Shown: positions 26,281-38,000 of the stretch, piece by piece | Layout of the letters: every line of letters begins with the position of its first letter | Numbering within the stretch: position 1 is the first letter of the stretch | NCBI RefSeq assembly: GCF_910589235.1 | Contig: NC_060960.1 | Span: 11,344,119-11,408,118 of the forward strand | Source of the DNA: Vespa crabro | Lineage: Eukaryota; Arthropoda; Insecta; Hymenoptera; Vespidae | Reading direction: 5' to 3' | DNA length: 64,000 bases | The notes under the pieces: generated by a model | The model's database searches: none | What the model was told of the DNA's origin: nothing | Seen by the model: only the letters and a program-made list of their open reading frames with translations | Translations under genes and position numbers: made by a program

Positions 26281-28452
26281 TTACAAAATTTCTTTTGTTG
26301 TTCCTTGAACATCCTGACAAATTTGAGAATTTGTAGGAACTTCATTCTCCATTTCTTTTTCACCAAAGATGTCCGCGTCGTGTTGTCTCTGCTGTATTTT
26401 CTTTGTTTCTATCATTATATCATTTTGAAGTAGTTGTTGCTGTGCAAAATAATTGCGCATATTATCACGTATCTGCTGACAAAACTTTTCAGGATTTGCC
26501 TCCATATAACGATATACAAATAGATCAGCGCCGTTTATAGTAAAGTAATGATTAAAAATATTAATTTGGGCTCCAATAAAAAAGTCTTGCGGCGTGTAAT
26601 ATAATGGATTATCTCTATCAGTTCCAGGTTTTGTAACGAGCATTGCTTTCAAGAAGCATCCTTCGCGACGACCAGAATTGCGCTTTTCGAGCTCTTGTAT
26701 TAGCACGGTACCTTCGCTTAAATTGTATTCTAAAATGAAGTCACGATCTTGATCTTCAGGATGTACGTTATCCATCTTCATGGAATAACGTAATTTTCGA
26801 GGGAAATTAGATAATTGTCGTATAACATCCTTTTTAGGTGGTTTAACTCTAAAGGATAAACAGCTAGCGTATGTGTCCTCGGGGGTTCCAAATTTGATAT
26901 GCGGAGGTACTTTAAATTCAGACAATAGCTTTATACGGTCATTAGGTGGATCAATAGGAATATTGTTTGGCTGAATTATCCTCAGTACTTCCGAATAATA
27001 TTTTCTGGTAAAAAGGTCACAATCGTATAAAAGAAATTGTCTCCCAAATATATATACAGTCTCACCTATCTAATATATAAGAAGGATATCGATTCAATTT
27101 AAATCATTATGCTTTAAAGAATGTAAAATTACTTGCTTACCTTGAAATCCTTTGGCGTATAATACTCTATTATCTCGGGATCACCGTATTCCATGTATAT
27201 CCCTGGATAGGACGATGGAAGGTATTTCCAATTTTTTGGTACTTTTACTTTCTTTAAAAGCATTGTTACAGGATCCTTTCCATCGTTTGGTTTATGAACC
27301 TCGCGTATAGCTATGGTATCGTCCATCAAGAAATACATTATTTGATAAAAATCGTCATTCCATTTGGCGTTGAATGATAAAATCATTCTATCATATTCTA
27401 AAAAACGTCGCCTTGTATCATCGGGCATTCGAGTAACGCATGCCGTAGCTTTAACTTTCATTTTACGATCTTCTATGTACGGATCTATGGGCGTGTCTTC
27501 TTTATCTCCCACATCTATACCCTGACTGCTCAAAAATTCTCTCGTAAATAGATCACAATCAATAATATGATAAACTATCCCGTGGATGCCTGTAAGTAAT
27601 GTAAAAGTGTAATTATAAAGGTATAAAGAAGTGTATATCAGTCTAAAAATGATAAACTATAATACTGTCGATTGAATATTAATTTAGGAAAATTCATTAA
27701 AATGGCTTAGACTTACATATATCTTTACCAACATTAAGATCTTTCCAGTGGAAATAATCGCCATTGATGGTTTTCGCAACTCTATTACGCTTCACAAGTT
27801 TACCTTGCGAAAAGCCAGCATTTTCTATAGAAGGCTCCGTTACGCATAAAGTATCGTCCTCTAAGAAATATATAATGTATACATGACGTATACGAAAATG
27901 TTCGTTCGGAGAATGAAAAACTCCTTGACGAAAAAAAGCCTTAAAACGAAGACACTTTTGCGCGAACAATGCGTAATGTGGTACAAATTGTTGATATCCG
28001 TAATCACGTACGCGACCATACGTTAACGATGGATCGTATCTAAGTTTAATATATCAATCATCATAATTGAATTAATGTTAAGAAGTTAATGAAACTTACG
28101 GCAGACTTTGTATTTTTTCCTAAGAATTGGTAAAGCTTGAAATTTCTTGATGATGATCTTCTAATAACTTACTGTATGGGATCTTTCTCCTCCATATAGG
28201 CAAGAGATGCAACATCGATAGGTCTTCCTCCAATACCGAATTTACTATCGCTTAACACTCGAAAACCATTTGAAAAGTCAAATCTGTGCTTGAGCCTGTA
28301 ATCTTGTATCTTTAGGAATATTAAACACATCATTATATTGTTGTATTAGAAAATAACGATTGCGCCTCGTCACATTTAGCAAAAGAAAATTTGGAGAAAC
28401 TTACACTTGGATCACGAAAACTATAGCCGGGTATGAGAGGTAAGCCTTCCAT
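26281..28452 (-). CDS. EFHC1: EFHC1/2-type DM10-domain axonemal protein
   Basis: Homologue of EFHC1 (myoclonin-1) and EFHC2, microtubule inner proteins of the ciliary doublet. Five exons join in phase (28405-28452, 28173-28309, 27717-28039, 27141-27589, 26281-27069) to 581 residues. MEGLPLIPGYSFRD is the conserved start and GIGGRPIDV matches the N-terminal linker. Three DM10 domains lie at about 90-195, 215-335 and 395-500; diagnostic strings are YYIxFLEDDT-like IIYFLEDDTLCVTEP, YFLMDDTIAIREVH and YYTPQDFFIGAQINIFNHYF. The vertebrate C-terminal EF-hand is absent: after the third DM10 only a Gln-rich helix of about 75 residues remains. Whether it is nearer EFHC1 or EFHC2 cannot be decided here. 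Confidence 0.92.
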
Positions 28453-28564
28453 ATTAAAAATTAAAAATATATACGGAGATAAAAAGACGGCCGAAGATTA
28501 CTGTTAGTATTTTATGTAATAGAACTTCTTTAATACTGGAGAAATTCACTTTTCTAAAGAGATG

Positions 28565-28639
<75 letters not shown>

Positions 28640-28868
28640 CTATAACAACGCGATTTTCTATTGATCTAATAACATCAAACAACTTTGATTTTCGCGATTC
28701 GATAATGCATAATCGCATTTTATTTTTTATAATCACATTTCTGTAGGTTGTGAATAATTTAGACTCAGAAAAATGGTGTTCAATTATTTATTTCTGCATG
28801 ATTTATTCACAGCAGTTTTATTATTGAATGGCTTCCCTAAATCATCTGAAATTATTCAAATAATAAAA
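28453..28868. other. Short intergenic region with (TA)n
   Basis: 416 bp between the EFHC start and the phosphate-transporter stop; it must contain the EFHC promoter and the 3' end of the upstream gene. A (TA)n run fills 28568-28635. Confidence 0.6.
28568..28635. repeat. (TA)n microsatellite
   Basis: About 34 uninterrupted TA units, upstream of the EFHC start. Confidence 0.95.
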
Positions 28869-30475
28869 TCATAAAGTAAGAACTTCTTTAAAAATAGCCA
28901 TACAGCCTGCAGATAGGCAACCAGCCACTGGTACAGTTATCAACCATGCAAAAGCAATATTTCTGAACAGTTTCCAAGAAACACCCTCACCACCACGCGA
29001 TGCCCATCCAACACATACCACCGATCCTACTTTGCAATGAGTCGTTGACACAGGTAAACCAGCCTTACTTGCCAACAAAACTGTCACTGCGGCTCCTACC
29101 TAGAATATCGAAAATATAAATAATATACGTTTTTATGTGATATATTCCCAAGTATATATAAGTTATATTAATTGTAACATAAGCTTATCAATTATTTACC
29201 TCTATAGTGAAGCCTGTAGTAGGTGTTATACGTGCTAAATCTTGTCCTAATGTACGAATTACTCTACGTCCCCATATCCATAAGCCAGCAGAGATACCTA
29301 ATCCACCATAAAGTAGTATTAATATTGGTGTATCAGCTTCTTGTTTTGCAGAACCTTCTGCATATATTGACCATAATGCTATGAGAGGACCAATAGCATT
29401 GCTAACATCATTACCACCATGTGCGAAACTACCAAAACCAGCTGTTAATACTTGTAGAAATGAAAATAACTTTGACACTTCTGGTTGTTCTTCGTCTTTC
29501 TTATCGTTCTCTGCTTGACTTTCTTCGGCATTAGAACCACCTACTATTAAAAGTGGACTAGCACTACTATTACCGCGTAACTTTGGTGCAGCAACTTCTT
29601 TTGTGTCGCTATTACTACTACATGGATTTTCCGAAATTATAGACATAGCTGTTGTTTCTCTTTTATCGCACGTACACAAGGCCGTCTTTTTTTCACCACC
29701 AGGGCCAGATAAAATTATCCTTTTTCTTTGCCACGGTACAACAAATAAATAAACAATAATTCCTGAAAATAATCCTAAAGTCAATGCAGCCGTCAAGCTA
29801 CCCCACCATGGCATTCTGTCCAACATCAACACTGTGTGGAATAAAAAAATATTATTGTTTCTTCCTGTAATATTATGTAAACATAGGTAAAATATAATCA
29901 CACACATTTAGGTCCATCATGTGCAACTGACATGACATTGACAGCGATAGTGAGGCCATATGCTAAAGGAAGTATACGAAGTCCCTGTTCAAAAGGTTTG
30001 CTAGACCTTAATACAAATTTTCTTATGAGCCAGAAGATAACAGCGGATACGATTCCGCTGAGTAAGGGGCTTGCAAACCAGGATGCTGCTATATTTATTA
30101 GGGCAATCCATTTTACCTGTAAATTTTAATGCAATTATTAACTATTAATTATTATCAATAAATCATTTATTATTAAATAAATTAAAAGTGTTACAGACCC
30201 CTGCTGTACCCCTGCAAACAAGAGAAAATCCTACGGTAGCTCCAACAATAGAATGTGTACCAGAAATTGGAAGTCGTAATGCCGTTGCAAGCAATAACCA
30301 GATTCCAGATCCAGCTAGACTAGAAAGTGCTCCTATCATTAATTCTTTTTCATGGTTTTCGTATAATGTGACATCTAGTATACCCTTACGCATTGTATCA
30401 GAGACCTAACAATAGAAAAACGATAAGCAAATTTGTTGGGAAACTAAATATTTACTATGCATAATCTCTGGATCT

Positions 30476-30513
<38 letters not shown>

Positions 30514-30729
30514 ATTAGAGTATACCTTATATCCTATCAGTACAGCACCAGCAATTTCGAAGAAAGTTGCCAAGATGCAAGCTTGAAAAATTGTAAGGAC
30601 CCCGGCACCCACGCTTGTCCCAAAACTGTTTGCAACATCATTGGCACCTATGCCAAATGCTAGGGCAAATGCTACTATGAACCCAACTATTAGTATCCAA
30701 ATGAGATTTTCATCGTATGGTATGCTCAT
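28869..30729 (-). CDS. PiT/SLC20 sodium-phosphate cotransporter
   Basis: Inorganic-phosphate transporter of the plasma membrane (PF01384, SLC20/PiT; Drosophila NaPi-III class). Five exons join in phase: 30526-30729, 30199-30405, 29906-30116, 29200-29831, 28869-29099, giving 494 residues. The first PiT signature GANDVANSFGTSVGAG is at residues 28-43, with GTHSIVGATVGFSLV in the same half. The second half repeats the motifs as AHGGNDVSNAIGP and STTHCKVGSVVCVGW, as expected from the inverted duplication of the family. A central hydrophilic loop with Ser/Asn and acidic residues separates the halves and is shorter than in vertebrate PiT1/2 (about 650-680 residues total). The first intron carries a (TC)n run. 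Upstream non-coding exons are likely. Confidence 0.94.
30483..30510. repeat. (TC)n microsatellite in the transporter's first intron
   Basis: 14 TC units, 16 bases beyond the donor of the first coding exon. Confidence 0.93.
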
Positions 30730-32718
30730 ATTTATGTTATTAATAAACAGTGCTATTTGAGCTTTGACAGTGCGATGAGTATTTTTTTTTTGGCGTTATA
30801 TATGTCTGTCTTAAAGTTAATAGGCGCAATCAACTTGTTTTCCTTAATATTTGCATAACAATGGATATCAAACGAATGAACATATATCAAGAAAAAGCTC
30901 TTCAATAGTAATTCAAATTCATTGAAGAGTATTATATATTAGTATATGTAAATATTAATCACCAGAATATATATCTTTGTATATACACTTAAGTGTATAT
31001 TTATATTTTTTATTTTGTTTCTAACACAATCAATTATGTGTTTATATTTTTGTACATACAACAGAGGTAGTATTTCGATACAGCACCTGTTTTACCTAAC
31101 GGCATGACTTTATTGCTCGTTAGCCTATAATTGTTTTAGCAATAAAATTATTGATGTTTAATAACCCTTATATATTTGCCAGTTTTGCTTGGGTCACAAT
31201 TATAATGTTCAGTTTTGGAATTATTCTTTGTCAGCATCTTCCTTTCACAAATGCATGCCAGTTTTTGCAGTGACCACATCTGAAAAAGAGATATTCAGAA
31301 GAATTATATAATATTAAACATTTATTTGCAATAAAATTTCAAACGTTATATTAAAAATATTTTTTGAAGCAATATTATGTTTACACCTCAATTTGCAACT
31401 TTAATTGATCTCATAGAAATGTTCTACAAGCAAAATTGTAATTTTGTCAAATTTCTTACAGGAGTAAGGCATAGATTGGAAGATTCCTTTTTGCACTTTG
31501 CACTTCTTATTTTTTATTCTCCTACATCGCGATCAATTTTCGTGTTTCCGATTAATAAATCGATAAAAAAGAAAATATAAGTAAAGAATATTTTACTTTA
31601 AAAGAAAAAATAAGTTGTTTCAAGAAAAATCATTGGATGTAATGTCAGAAAAATTGGATTTGGTTACGTCTTAATGATAATCAAATAGCGAGAACGGAAT
31701 AAGTTCGTTGACGGCAAAGATTTCGAAGGTTTTTAGTCGATAACGCGTGTCTGTCCTTTTACAGATCTTGTCTCTCCGTTGCCATCATGTTTTCTATTGC
31801 CCTTCGAACGTCTATCTAAATCTCCTACCTTTTATAACTGAGCACTTTTCGTAAAGCGATACGATTCGATGCGATCATTAGTGGTCGTTGTCAACGTGAT
31901 ATCTTGTCAATATTTCAATTTAAGTTAATAAAATGCGAAAGATATCGCGAATAAAAATGCTCGTCAAATTCGCGAACCAATATATAAGTCTTTCACAACC
32001 GGAGATACTTGTGCCGCATCCCCCTCAAAGGGAGAGGGAATGAGATATTGATCCAGTATTTACCCACGAAACTCCTTTATAGACGTTATAGATTGATTTA
32101 TTTTACTAACATTTTATAAATATTACATCTTATTTATATATTTTTATATTTTTATTTTGCTTCGTCATTTTTCTATTTTACCATTACTCTGACATCTCAT
32201 CGATTTGTCTATGATTTATATGCGCTAGGAAATGACTCGTTTAAGGTTGCATAAAGGATGTTAAATATACCGGTATGCCAAGCATAATTGTCGTTAACCG
32301 TTATAAATACAGCAAAGATCTTTACTAATCCAAACGTTTTCATAACAATCTTACAATTACTTTCATTATGTCGAAATTATATGAAATAATTTATTTACTT
32401 CTATGTATCTTGATAAATTGAATCGTGCGCGTGCGATACATATATATATATATATACACAAATAATGGGGAACATCTAAAGGAATTTTTCATTTTATATA
32501 AAAGACGTGGTTAATAATTTGTATAGAAACAAAACAAATTGTTTATTTTAATAGACAGCTAAAACAAATTATATAGATATACTATATTTCATTTAATATA
32601 TTTATATATAATTTATACATTATTTATAAGTTTTATAAACACATTCTTCATGTTAAATGACACAAGTATCAGTGTGCTGTAAAGTATACAACTAATTGCT
32701 AATAGATTCAATCAAGTT
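30730..32718. other. Intergenic region upstream of the phosphate transporter
   Basis: About 2 kb with the transporter 5' flank and the UQCRB 3' flank. On the minus strand near 31235-31283 an acceptor-like TTTTTCAG precedes a short frame with CGHC and a later Cys, but no partner exon fits. No gene is called. The 31680-32060 part is less AT-rich and may be promoter. Confidence 0.45.
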
Positions 32719-33522
32719 TTATTCAAGATTCCATCTCTCTTTTTCTTCTCGTTCTTTAACAACTTCATCTACTAATGGGGTAAGATATAATACATCCTGT
32801 AAAAATAATAACAAATTAAGTAACAACAATAAAATATGTTTACTATAAATCTTATTTAGAGAGAAGAAATTTTATAATACAATAATTATGTAACAGCACA
32901 CAACTCATATATGTTAAACATACAAATGACTCGATAGAGTTGGCAAAAATAAATCATTTTTAATAATTTTTTTTACAATATTTAACAGATTAAAACATGT
33001 ACCTCTTCGAATTTAGTCCATTGTTCTTTAGGTAGAATTCTTTTCTGAGCATCCAACTGAAGGGCTCTTACTAAGCGAAAATTACGTTCATCTCTTATAT
33101 GTAGTGGAAGTCTTCTTAATGCTTCTTGTACATCCGGATCCAGTTCGCTACGTACATCATCGCGCATTAATCCTATAATTGTTTAAATATTGTTTCAGAC
33201 ACATCTATGACCCATGCACATATGTGTGTATGTGTCTATGCAAATATATATATATATATATATATACATACATACATACATACATATATACATATATATC
33301 GATTAACACATCGATTAACATTTTTTACCGTATTTATTAAAACCAGATGTATTATACATCCATTTTTGTAGCGATGGTGCTAGAACAGATGACAGGGTGC
33401 ATGTTATTATATAATCTTTTCTTTTCCAAAAAGAAGTAACAGTATTTATAATTGCAATGTTCCTAAGAAAAAAAAAAGCATGATTACTTACTTACGTATT
33501 TACTAAGTAAGTTAATTAGCAT
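32719..33522 (-). CDS. UQCRB: UQCRB, cytochrome bc1 complex subunit 7
   Basis: Small matrix-side subunit of respiratory complex III, a nuclear-encoded inner-membrane component. Exons 33492-33522, 33329-33379, 33003-33172 and 32719-32796 join in phase to 109 residues (vertebrate 111). Diagnostic parts are WMYNTSGFNKYGLMRDDV, ALRRLPLHIRDERNFRL, ILPKEQWTKFEED and the C-terminal EVVKEREEKERWN. The last three exons are secure. The first exon (MLINLLSKYV) is my choice because A|GTAAGT is an ideal donor, the phase fits and the total length is right; an alternative acceptor near 33457 extends exon 2 with no Met and was not used. No cleaved presequence is expected. Divergent from UFSP1. Confidence 0.88.
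33247..33299. repeat. (TA)n / (CATA)n microsatellite in UQCRB intron 2
   Basis: TA run followed by about five CATA units and further TA. Confidence 0.9.
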
Positions 33523-34007
33523 TTTCGTACGTTTAAAGTCGTAAAATCTGATCTGGGATAACAATACTTTTTCAAAGAAACAGAACTATTGAACCACCTT
33601 AAAATAGGCTTGACACCGATCGAAGCGCCACTTCGTGTTATATTTTCAAAGTTTTAATGTTTACATCCATAGACCTTATTAGTCTTAGATGGATAATTCC
33701 TATAACGTTTTTATTCACATATTTTGGATGACGTTATCTCTGCTTAAGTATTTGTAAATGCATCCTAAGTATCCATCTATTCCATGGAACATCCGTATTC
33801 GTTACAGTTTATTGTCATTTTGAGTTCGTTTAAGAATTCCGGAGGAAAATCGAAAACGACGACTTTGAGGAAATGTATGTAATTCATAACAAATTGGTAT
33901 AATTATTCTATTTTAATACTCCTATTTTAGTTATATTCATTATACAAGTACTTCGTTATTGTATATATGTAACAAATAGTAACCACGTGGTTTGTTATAT
34001 CAGAAGG
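33523..34007. promoter_or_regulatory. Candidate bidirectional promoter, UQCRB / UFSP1
   Basis: 485 bp between divergent start codons. It contains ACCGATCGAAGCGCCA at 33615-33630, whose exact reverse complement recurs at 63601-63616. No TATA box at a convincing position was seen. Confidence 0.55.
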
Positions 34008-34161
34008 ATGATTGTTGATTATTCTACTAATTTGTTAAAAAATATCCATGAAAGCCTTCCTACTTTCGGTACAGGCAAGAGTACGATTATACGAGGAATT
34101 TATGAATATTGGCATTATGGTTGTGATGGTTTTAATGATAGGGTAGATAATCTTAAATGTC

Positions 34162-34242
<81 letters not shown>

Positions 34243-34922
34243 CATGTATATATGATATAATCGAAACGCAATCACATAAATTATAATATGTGTGTCTGAA
34301 GAATTTTTTATTTAGGGATGGGGTTGTGGATATAGAACATTGCAAACCATTTGTTCATGGATTATAATTAATAAGAATTTACAAGAAAAAGTTCCAAGTA
34401 TACGAAAAATTCAAGAAACGCTTGTTACATTGGAGGATAAAGAGAAACCATTTATCGGGTCAAGAGATTGGATAGGATGCTTCGAAGTGAGTCTTCTATT
34501 AAAGATATAATATTTTTTTTACAAAATTTAGACATTTCTCTAATAAGAAAGTAATTTACTAGTTATTCGACTTATAGGTATGTCTTATTCTGGATAATTT
34601 GTATAACGTAAATAGTAAAATTGTTCACATTAGAAGTGGTCAAGAACTGTCAAAATATTTGCATGTCATTAGACAACATTTCGAAGAATTTGGATGTCCA
34701 ATTATGATGGGAGGAGATCAAGATTGTTCTAGTAAATGTATCATTGGTGTGCATATTGGATTGAAAGAAGTCTATTTGTTAATCGTTGATCCGCACTTTA
34801 TAGGTAAAGCTAAAAGCATAGAAGAATTAAAAAGTAATCAATGGGTAAGATGGCAAAGTATTAGAGACTTTGTTTACAGTTCCTTTTATAATCTTTGTTT
34901 ACCACAAATTAAAATAACTTGA
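34008..34922 (+). CDS. UFSP1: UFSP1, Ufm1-specific cysteine protease
   Basis: Peptidase family C78. It matures the ubiquitin-like modifier UFM1 and removes it from targets. Exons 34008-34142, 34316-34486 and 34578-34922 join in phase to 216 residues, almost the length of human UFSP1 (217). The catalytic Cys lies in GWGCGYRTLQT at the start of exon 2, preceded by CDGFNDR. Then come SRDWIGCFEVCLILDNL, PIMMGGDQDCSSKCIIGVHI and the Asp-Pro-His active-site motif in LLIVDPHFIG. It ends FYNLCLPQIKIT, and Q-W-V-R-W-Q matches the family. It is the short UFSP1 form without the UFSP2 N-terminal domain. Intron 1 is filled with (TA)n. Convergent with DNAH10: only 156 bp between the stops, so 3' UTRs may overlap. 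Confidence 0.95.
34167..34255. repeat. (TA)n microsatellite in UFSP1 intron 1
   Basis: TA runs with GTG and CATG interruptions, occupying about half of the 173-bp intron. Confidence 0.93.
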
Positions 34923-35078
34923 TATACAAATTTTTTTTATCTTTTTATTTATTCTTATTGTATATACTTTATAGGATTAATCATTATTGTAATAATTGAT
35001 AAACAACATCTATTTTATGGATTATAGAATAAATTTTCGCATTTATAATAATCTATTACTTATTCTTATGAAATTAAT

Positions 35079-38000
35079 TTAATCTGTATTAAGTAAAAGG
35101 CATACGCCTTGTAGAATCCAGTGTGAAATATGTTCCTCTGTTGAAAGATCTGCTTCAAATATTAAACCTTTACCCATTGCATTGCGTCTATTTGACGTTG
35201 TGTAAACTGGAGTTTTTACTGTATTCTATATAAATTTATAATGAAAGAAAATAAAAAAGAAAAACAAAATATACACTCATCAGAATGAATTTTTTAAATC
35301 TGTAGTTTTTAACGTATCACAATTATACCTGAAGTTTGAGTCTATGAGCTTGAATTGGTATTACCAAAAGAATTGGCAATTCTTCAGTAAGAATTTTTGG
35401 ATAAGATCTTTTAAGACAGTTTTCTTCTATATCCCATCGGGCTCCTTCCAAGTACAGACCATGTATGTAACAACCCTTTCATTTAAAAGTTGACAGTTAA
35501 ATTGTAATGTTCATATAATTACGACTGATTCATATAAATATTATTGATGCAAGAATTAATTCGTTCAATGTATAATAACTCATTGACATACTTGTTCAGG
35601 CCTTTCTTCTATAGCATCGACTTTGGTATATTTCGTTACGGTCGTATAAATAAGTGAATGATCTAACGGCCAATTATTTTTACGACACGTTATTTGTACT
35701 AGAGCCGCTAGATAGGTCTCTGGCACGTGCAACCCGGACAACCACATAACTACTGGCTCATTGATACCAGACTACAACACAATTTTTAATTTATATAAAT
35801 ATATGCTACATTGCTCATTATCGAATCGTTTACAAATCATATCAGCAAACCCAATCTGTATATTGTATTATTCTCTTCTGAAAGTGATCCATCCAGTTAG
35901 CAAGATTTTTTCTTGTGTCTGGCGCTAGTTTGAGCCATTCTTTGGGTAAAACACCATTATAGAGAGCAATGGAAATATTATCAAGAGTGGAATCCATTCC
36001 TATTTCTCCAGCAATAGCCTATAACAATTTTATTGGTTTATAAAATTTTTATGTATTAATTTTTGCAATTGCACGTTTATTAAGTATATAATTGATTATT
36101 ACCTTTCGTAGCTGAGAAAGAGTCTTTGAAATTGTACTTATCAATTTATTGACCCTTTCTAATTCTTGAAAGAGCACAATTGTCGATGGGGTGATATCCA
36201 CTCCAAAAGTTCTTCTTATTTTACTTAAATCAAATTCTAGGGGTATCCTTTCAAGAATTTCTTTTGCTATGTTATCTATAAATTCTTCTTTACTGATTCC
36301 CGTTATGCTAACAGCTATGATAAAAATATTTAATGGTATGGCTTATATTGCACTTGTCTAAAGGAGAATTATATTTATTTGGCACATAGCATTCTTATTA
36401 TTGACATTCAGGACAAAAAAAAAGCTTGTATTTTATTTTATTTTTACAATAATATAAATAGTTTTTTAAATCTGTAAGGATTTCTTTCTTATAGCTTTTT
36501 ACCTGTTTGTGGCTGTAGCTCTATTAAATTGGCCCATAACTCTCTAGTAGCTTGAGTAAAGTAACCAATTTCTGCGTTAGAATGAAGACCAAAAACCGCT
36601 GGGGTATTAACCAAAGGTAATTCTTCGATGAAATTTAAATACTCTTCGTAATCCCCTTCTGGTGGTATGACATAATCAACGTAGTCGTCATAATAGAAAT
36701 GAAAAGGTTGAAAGGTATCAAATAGGAAGTCACCAAAAAATTCATTCATATAAGTCTCCGACACTCGACGATCATAATTATCAGTTACTCTACCACCATA
36801 CATTACCTGAAAGTTTTTATAATTGCGAATATACTCACATAATGTTATAAATTTATTTAATGGTTTTACGATTATCTTCAAATAATAATTGATTTTAATT
36901 TTATTTAGATATCACTTACTTCTCCTATTAAGTATTTTAAACTTTTCCATGGTATTCTTGGATCATTAGACCTTAAAGCTTTGGTCAAGTAAGTCTCTAA
37001 TATGGAAGTACATACATTAAAATCTGATTCGTTAAAATCATAATTTATATTCCATCCAATTTTATCGTATTTTCTTCTTTCCTGTCCATTGTAAGATCAA
37101 AAATGGATTATTTTAATTTAATAAAATTTATACATTACTATATAAAGTTATTTATATTACCTGTATAACCGCGTGATAGAATGCTAGTACATAAATAAGG
37201 TGTTTATAGGCAGGATGATCACAATTTTCCAGAATCTGCGGTGGCATTTTCAAATAAGTATTTTGTAAATTAAGTTTTAAACCGTTTGGTGGTTCTGTAA
37301 CAACTGAAAACAAAGATATACGAAGTAGCGTTATTTTTTATTCCAATTGATATAGAAATACAAAATATATTTCAAATAGAAAATTCAACCTTTTAAAGAT
37401 TGTTGCAAAATCCCTATTGGAAAATTGGGAGTTGGATCAGTAGTAAGCCATAGGCGAAAATCAGGATGTGGTTTCTCTAGATTGTCTAAACGATTTTCTA
37501 ATTCTTTGATGAAATTTAATAATAAATGACAATTTTGTAACATTAACCATTGCCCTCTGAATATAGCTGTTTCTAATAATTCTATTGCATTCTGAAGTAA
37601 CGAATAATAATTATGGTGATGTGCAATATAATATTCAATGACAATTACAAGTTACCTTTTCTTGATTTTGACCAAGCGATAAGTATTTGAATTTTCCAAC
37701 ACCGAAACCATATCGTTCTGCCAGTTTCATTAGCTGAGAAGTAGGGTCCGAACCAGGACTTAAAATAAAAATGATTGGCATCATAGCAGTGGATTGTTCA
37801 AAAATTAAATCCAGGCTGATATGGGGTGGCGTTACATATTCTTCACCCATAACTTCGATTATATAATTAATGACGGCACGATAGACTCGATCCACACGAA
37901 AACATCGTATTAACATTAATTTTTCGAATGGCCTTAATACGGTGGAATAATTAGAAGGAAATTCTTGTAATTCTGGATCATCCATGTCATACCACTAAAA

